Source of the DNA: CBDBDZ01 sp965204215
GTDB taxonomy: Bacteria > Pseudomonadota > Gammaproteobacteria > Pseudomonadales > GM7GCV1
NCBI GenBank assembly: GCA_965204215.1
Contig: CBDBDZ010000013.1
Coordinates: 496,001 to 560,000, forward strand
DNA: 64,000 nt
Reading direction: 5' to 3'
The notes under the pieces are model-generated. The model was not told the origin of the DNA and did not search any database. It saw only the letters and a list, made by a program, of their open reading frames with translations. The position numbers and the translations under genes are program-made. Of the stretch, positions 60,512 to 64,000 are shown one piece after another; the stretch's first letter is position 1, and every line of letters starts with the position of its first letter.

Positions 60512-61606
60512 CTAAGCTACCCAATCAATATGCCCGACTTTTGATTTTAAATGACTTAACTCTAATAAATCCTTTGCATGTTTAGCTCCATAGCCTCGAA
60601 CTAGTAAGACTCGAAGTCTCTCAATCTCTAAAACATCATAGTTATTTTTAACACCAGGATCGGCCAGAACCCGGTCAAGATAATCTAGAACCGTCTCTGG
60701 CTTTCCAGTAGCTGAGTCCTTAGTTATGACATTAACATTGATATCATACATATTTTCGTCTTCATCGTCTTCAGCTGCACTCAGAAGAAACTCAGTCAAA
60801 ATAGGGGTGTAGTATTTCATTGAAATAACTCTTTTAAAAATATGTTCTGGTTTATACCGATGCCCTTGATTAGTACAAATAAAATCTTTAGAGTTATCAT
60901 TTAAGAATTTTGTGAACTTCTTTTTGTAGTCTGGAGTACTTCGATCCCAACCATTATATTTCAAAACCATTAATTCGACATCTTTTGCAATTGTCGCAAC
61001 GTTATTTGACTGGGCAAAGCCAATTTGATTACAGATATTATACACAAGCTTTTTAAGCTCTGCTTTTTCTATTCCATTTACAAGAGAAGTTATTTCCCCA
61101 GTAGCGCTATTTTCAGGAATTCCCTTTTCTCCACAGCCTCCCACATCGTCAATTCTTGCAATGTAACTTTTTAGTTCATCACTATAGCTACTTTGAAGAT
61201 GGTCAAACGAAAGTGGGTAATATTTTAAAGCATTACCAATTTTAAAATTGCCCTTTTTACTTTTAATTGCCACACTCTCATCGAAACTCATCGTTCCAAG
61301 AATAAATACTGAGTTGGGAATAGTGATTGTTTTTATATTATTATTTTGAAAACTAAAATGACCAATATCAATAAGACCGTCGGGCAATAAAACAGAGGTT
61401 ATTCCCTCGCCTGAAAATACACCGCCAGCTATTGTATGTACAGAATCAGGGATAGTGACTTGATTAGCGTTACAGTTATAACTATATAAAACACCATTTT
61501 CGATATTGAAACAATCATGGCGTGAGTCGATACCACAGCTATAATCGTTGCCGAATAATGGTAACGAGAAGAATACTAATAGGCTAGCAATTTTTTTTAC
61601 TTTCAA
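60512..61606 (-). CDS. Secreted BspA-type leucine-rich-repeat protein (cassette)
   Basis: The 364-residue product has a signal peptide (MKVKKIASLLVFFSLPLFGN), a Cys-containing start (YSCGIDSRHDCF), then LRR_5-type repeats: VTIPDSVHTIAGGVFSGEGITSVLLPDGLIDIGHFSFQNNNIKTITIPNSVFILG. A helical region follows, ending in an ankyrin-like unit (GKPETVLDYLDRVLADPGVKNNYDVLEIERLRVLLVRGYGAKHAKDL). It probably mediates protein contacts in the periplasm or outside. The start is TTG. It shares its cassette with the two tiny membrane genes downstream. Confidence 0.8.
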   Translation of the reverse strand: MKVKKIASLLVFFSLPLFGNDYSCGIDSRHDCFNIENGVLYSYNCNANQVTIPDSVHTIAGGVFSGEGITSVLLPDGLIDIGHFSFQNNNIKTITIPNSVFILGTMSFDESVAIKSKKGNFKIGNALKYYPLSFDHLQSSYSDELKSYIARIDDVGGCGEKGIPENSATGEITSLVNGIEKAELKKLVYNICNQIGFAQSNNVATIAKDVELMVLKYNGWDRSTPDYKKKFTKFLNDNSKDFICTNQGHRYKPEHIFKRVISMKYYTPILTEFLLSAAEDDEDENMYDINVNVITKDSATGKPETVLDYLDRVLADPGVKNNYDVLEIERLRVLLVRGYGAKHAKDLLELSHLKSKVGHIDWVA

Positions 61607-61651
61607 AATAGTATCTCTTTAAGTCTATGTCGGTGATTATTGGCGTTACAC

Positions 61652-61742
61652 ATAACGTCCGCATAATCGGCAAACGCCGCGTAGCGGGGTTTGTCCGGTA
61701 GAAGCCCAAAGGGCTGGAACGAAATTCATGCGCTTGTTATGT
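61652..61742 (-). other. attC site 9 (GNAT cassette carrying IS1380)
   Basis: TAACGTCCGCATAATCGGC at 61653, GCCGATTATGCGGAC-type arms around GCCCAAAGGGC, CGCTTGTTATG to 61741. ~91 bp. Confidence 0.93.
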
Positions 61743-61791
61743 GCTCATTTGTTTCTGTAAAAAGTAACTTGTATGCCCTGACGGCATGTTA

Positions 61792-63265
61792 GCCCGCATA
61801 TTTCATAAAAAAAAGTACGGTGCTTGTTTAATGCGTTATAATTCAATGTGTTAAGTCAAAATTATAAGCCAAGCACCGATGACAGATTGTACCTCAACTT
61901 CTACTTACTTTTCACCTTTAAATCGCCGTCAAATCGAAACTCAATTTAGTGGTGGCGATATGACCAGCGATGCTGGTGTTTTATTGCTCAGAGAGCTTGA
62001 TAAACACTTATGTCTAAGCAAGCAAGTGGCATCGGTATTTCCCGATACCCGGCACAGCAGTTATGTGAAACATTCACTGCAGAGTTTGATTCGTCAACGC
62101 TTGTATAGCTTATGCATGGGTTACGAAGACCTTAACGATCACGAGACCTTGCGACACGATAAGGCATTACAAACGGCAACGGAAGCTGATCAAGTACTGG
62201 GAAGCCAGTCGACATTGTGTCGATTAGAACAATCATTTACTGCGCAATCAAACATTGCCATTCATGACGTATTGTTGAACCTATTTATTGATTCGTTTGA
62301 TAGTGCCCCAGAGGAATTAATTCTCGACTTCGATGCCACTGATGATCGCGTCCATGGTACGCAAGAAGGTCGCTCTTACAATGGTTATTATCGGCATTAT
62401 TGTTTTTTACCCTTGTATGTATTCTGCGGTGAACAACTGTTGGTCAGCTATCTTCGACCCAGTAATATCGATGGCGCGAAGCACAGTTGGGCGATTCTCA
62501 GTTTGTTGGTAAAACGGTTGCGTAAACAGTGGCCTAATGTCAGAATCATTATACGTGGCGATAGTGGGTTTTGTCGGCATCAAATGATGAATTGGTGTGA
62601 GCGTCATGATGTTGGTTACGTGCTGGGCATTGCAAAAAATAGCCCAATACTAGAGATGCTGTCACCCTGGATTGATGCGGTCAATGAACAATATGAACGA
62701 TCTGGAAACCCCTTGCGCTGGTTTACTCATATCCAGTATGCAGCTCAATCATGGTCGCGTCAACGCCGTGTCATCGCTAAAATTGAACATACTGGAAAAG
62801 GCATGAACCCGCGATTTGTGGTGACGAATTTATCGGGCGAACATCAAGCTATTTATGAGGATCTCTATTGTGCTCGTGGCGAAATGGAAAACCATATTAA
62901 AGAACAGCAACTCGATATGTTTGCTGACCGAACGAGTTGTCATCACTGGTGGCCTAATCAATGGCGACTGTTGTTATCGTCACTGGCTTATGTGTTGATG
63001 GAGCGACTACGTCATCACTGCTTAAAAAGCACTGTTTTTGCCCAATTACAAGTAGGAACCATACGCCTTAAATTACTCAAAGTGGCTGCCGTTATTTTAT
63101 CCAATACCAGGCGTATACGCTTACTATTACCCAGCGCATATCCTTATCAAGATATCTTCGAGTTGGTTGTCGCGCGGCTTAAACCTGGATAAGACTGTAA
63201 AAAGTGCTGCCCCGGCACGAGAACAAACAATGGGGGTAAGGGGGAGTTATGTCTGAAATTCGGGC
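61792..63265 (+). mobile_element. IS1380-family insertion sequence (approximate ends)
   Basis: One transposase gene lies between GCCCGCATATTTCA (61792-61805) and the imperfect complement TGAAATTCGGGC (63254-63265). Limits are approximate and no target duplication was found. It is inserted between attC 9 and the GNAT gene of the same cassette. Confidence 0.7.
61879..63192 (+). CDS. IS1380-family transposase
   Basis: The 437-residue DDE transposase shows the IS1380 pattern: FSGGDMTSDAGVLLLRELDKHL at the start, RLYSLCMGYEDLNDHETLRHDKALQ, DFDATDDRVHGTQEG (first Asp), IIRGDSGFCRHQMMNWCE (second Asp) and YCARGEMENHIKEQQLDMFADRTSCH (Glu). It ends with LLPSAYPYQDIFELVVARLK. The frame is complete, so it may be active. 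It could also act on the IS1380-like MITE at 34.2 kb, although the ends differ in sequence. Confidence 0.95.
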   Translation: MTDCTSTSTYFSPLNRRQIETQFSGGDMTSDAGVLLLRELDKHLCLSKQVASVFPDTRHSSYVKHSLQSLIRQRLYSLCMGYEDLNDHETLRHDKALQTATEADQVLGSQSTLCRLEQSFTAQSNIAIHDVLLNLFIDSFDSAPEELILDFDATDDRVHGTQEGRSYNGYYRHYCFLPLYVFCGEQLLVSYLRPSNIDGAKHSWAILSLLVKRLRKQWPNVRIIIRGDSGFCRHQMMNWCERHDVGYVLGIAKNSPILEMLSPWIDAVNEQYERSGNPLRWFTHIQYAAQSWSRQRRVIAKIEHTGKGMNPRFVVTNLSGEHQAIYEDLYCARGEMENHIKEQQLDMFADRTSCHHWWPNQWRLLLSSLAYVLMERLRHHCLKSTVFAQLQVGTIRLKLLKVAAVILSNTRRIRLLLPSAYPYQDIFELVVARLKPG

Positions 63266-63357
63266 AAAGAGCATATTAAGCTACGTATTCAACAAACTTA
63301 AACTAAATTAAAGCAGGATAATCCAACTTCACCTTAAACTCAAAGTTATTTGTAGGT

Positions 63358-63744
63358 TTATGAAATATGCGGGTTAGGTAGTTCACCAAATATCGAATAC
63401 CCCATTTTAAGGTAAAAATCTAACGCTTGAAATGTTGTTGTTTCCATTCGAACATTTGAAACTCCATTTGATAATGCATATTGCTCAAGATGCGTTAAAA
63501 GCTTTGCACCCCACCCTTGCCGGCGTATGGAATCATCAATCCAAAGTCCCTGGATATGCATCCAATCCCAATTAATTTCACCTAAGATTCCACCGAGAAT
63601 GTGTCCTTCGTTTGTTTTAACAAATGAGGTGATTTTCTCGCTGAAAACTTGCCCTGTAAAAGACTCATTATAATTTGTAAGCCCAACTTTAAGAGCTTCA
63701 AAATCATTCTCATCTGGTGGTTGCGGTTTAGTTAATTCCATCAA
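63358..63744 (-). CDS. GNAT-family N-acetyltransferase (cassette)
   Basis: The 128-residue protein has the GNAT acetyl-CoA loop in WIDDSIRRQGWGAKLLTHLEQYALSNG (RRQGWG) and the C-terminal FQALDFYLKMGYSIFGELP. The central GHILGGILGEINWDWMHIQGLWI is typical of the YhgE/RimI-like small acetyltransferases. The substrate is unknown. Its cassette ends at attC 9, with an IS1380 element in between; attC 10 lies 25 bases before its ATG. Confidence 0.92.
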   Translation of the reverse strand: MMELTKPQPPDENDFEALKVGLTNYNESFTGQVFSEKITSFVKTNEGHILGGILGEINWDWMHIQGLWIDDSIRRQGWGAKLLTHLEQYALSNGVSNVRMETTTFQALDFYLKMGYSIFGELPNPHIS

Positions 63745-63767
63745 AACAGACGAACTCCATTTGGCAC

Positions 63768-63840
63768 ATAACGCCTGGCATCAGCGGTGAGCCAAAACGC
63801 GTAGCGTTTTTGCGAATCCGACTGCATGCCCTTGTTATAA
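63768..63840 (-). other. attC site 10 (HAD cassette)
   Basis: TAACGCCTGGCATCAGCGG at 63769, AAAACGC-GTA-GCGTTTT central stem, ATGCCCTTGTTAT ending at 63838. ~72 bp. The TTA at 63835-63837 is the stop codon of the next cassette gene. Confidence 0.95.
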
Positions 63841-64000
63841 GCCAATGTATGCCATTGCCTGTTTTACATTACTGAAGTCCATTATGTTTTGTTTATGGTG
63901 GGTCTTTTTCCCAACCAACACAAAATTGTACCCTAGCTCTTCGCATGCCTTTTTATCCCATTCGCCATCTCCGAAATATGTGCAAGGCATTTTAATTTCA
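63835..64000 (-). CDS. HAD-like protein, C-terminal part (cassette, cut by window edge)
   Basis: The frame enters from base 64000 and runs 54 codons to a TAA inside attC 10. It contains CTYFGDGEWDKKACEELGYN then FVLVGKKTHHKQN. The GDGEWDKKACEELGYNFVLVG segment resembles motif IV of haloacid-dehalogenase-type phosphatases (GDGxxD and following helix/strand). Only the C-terminal end is in the window, so family and start are provisional. Confidence 0.65.
   Translation of the reverse strand, partial: EIKMPCTYFGDGEWDKKACEELGYNFVLVGKKTHHKQNIMDFSNVKQAMAYIGL

Larger units (their letters stand above)
47145..64000 (-). other. Integron cassette array (at least ten cassettes, integrase outside the window)
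   Basis: Ten sites with the attC layout are present, all in one orientation. On the plus strand each reads TAACG...(T/C)TTGTTA, that is, R'' TAACAA and R' CGTTA on the minus strand, with an imperfect palindrome between. Genes lie between successive sites, all on the minus strand, each upstream of its own attC. attC variety (about 53-112 bp) and unrelated cargo fit a sedentary chromosomal array. attI and intI would be to the right of base 64000 if present; the leftmost attC is next to an IS3 element. Confidence 0.93.

Noticed and set aside
61743..63300. Target duplication for the IS1380 element
   Set aside because: Flanking bases (GTTA and AAAG) do not match, so element ends stay approximate.
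1..64000. CRISPR array
   Set aside because: No regularly spaced direct repeats. The repeated motifs at 47-64 kb are attC sites with irregular spacing and genes between them.

Overview
The window looks like a chromosomal segment of an AT-rich, probably marine gammaproteobacterium. The evidence is a division and cell-wall cluster in the order ftsW-murG-murC-ddl-ftsQ-ftsA-ftsZ, a yebC/aspS block, TonB-dependent outer-membrane uptake, osmolyte-type methylamine catabolism and a large integron cassette array. No rRNA or species-level marker is present, so the assignment is an inference.

Layout. (1) 1-7.3 kb: tightly packed division/peptidoglycan genes, ftsW (cut by the window edge) to ftsZ. lpxC, which usually follows ftsZ in gammaproteobacteria, is absent. 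(2) 7.4-14.9 kb: a 1236-residue outer-membrane protein, an Lrp/AsnC regulator and a divergent TonB-dependent receptor. (3) 15-23.4 kb: a sulfur/methyl block with betaine-homocysteine methyltransferase, cystathionine beta-synthase and cystathionine gamma-lyase/synthase, split by an IS30 element; then a molybdopterin oxidoreductase, a GST and an AmdC-like protein. (4) 23.9-34.2 kb: six co-directional genes, namely two non-pyrrolysine MttB-family methyltransferases, two FAD+GcvT (dimethylglycine-dehydrogenase-like) demethylases, a beta-alanine:pyruvate-type aminotransferase and a lipoprotein with a SAM-methyltransferase fold. A TRAP transporter lacking its large subunit and a malonyl-CoA-synthetase-like ligase follow. 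Together they could strip methyl groups from a betaine and funnel the carbon skeleton onward; beta-alanine betaine is the substrate that best explains the set. (5) 38-44.8 kb: a secreted metalloprotease, an ABC ATPase, yebC, aspS, an FmdB zinc ribbon and a flavin-binding protein. (6) 45.1 kb: tRNA-Ser(GGA), a truncated zinc-ribbon gene and an IS3 element.

(7) 47.1-64 kb: an integron cassette array not explained by ordinary genes. Ten attC sites can be read, all in one orientation. Every cassette gene is on the minus strand and each cassette is followed by its own attC. No integrase is in the window, so it either lies beyond the right edge or the array is a cluster of attC sites without an integrase. 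Cargo: VOC protein, isoprenylcysteine-methyltransferase-like membrane protein, two GNAT acetyltransferases, an Ig-like lipoprotein, a CutA/NIF3-like protein, a DUF4268/PD-(D/E)XK-like protein, a CC0125-like lipoprotein with a 46-residue YHCH protein, an LRR protein with two tiny coupled membrane proteins, and a HAD-like protein.

The array is invaded by nested insertion sequences. An IS110-family element sits in one attC at the CTTGT/TAG core. Its transposase gene is cut by an IS66-family element with a perfect 8-bp target duplication, and its upstream region carries an IS481-like element. An IS1634-family element lies across the IS110/cassette junction, flanked by a perfect 156-bp direct duplication. 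An IS1380-family element sits in another cassette.
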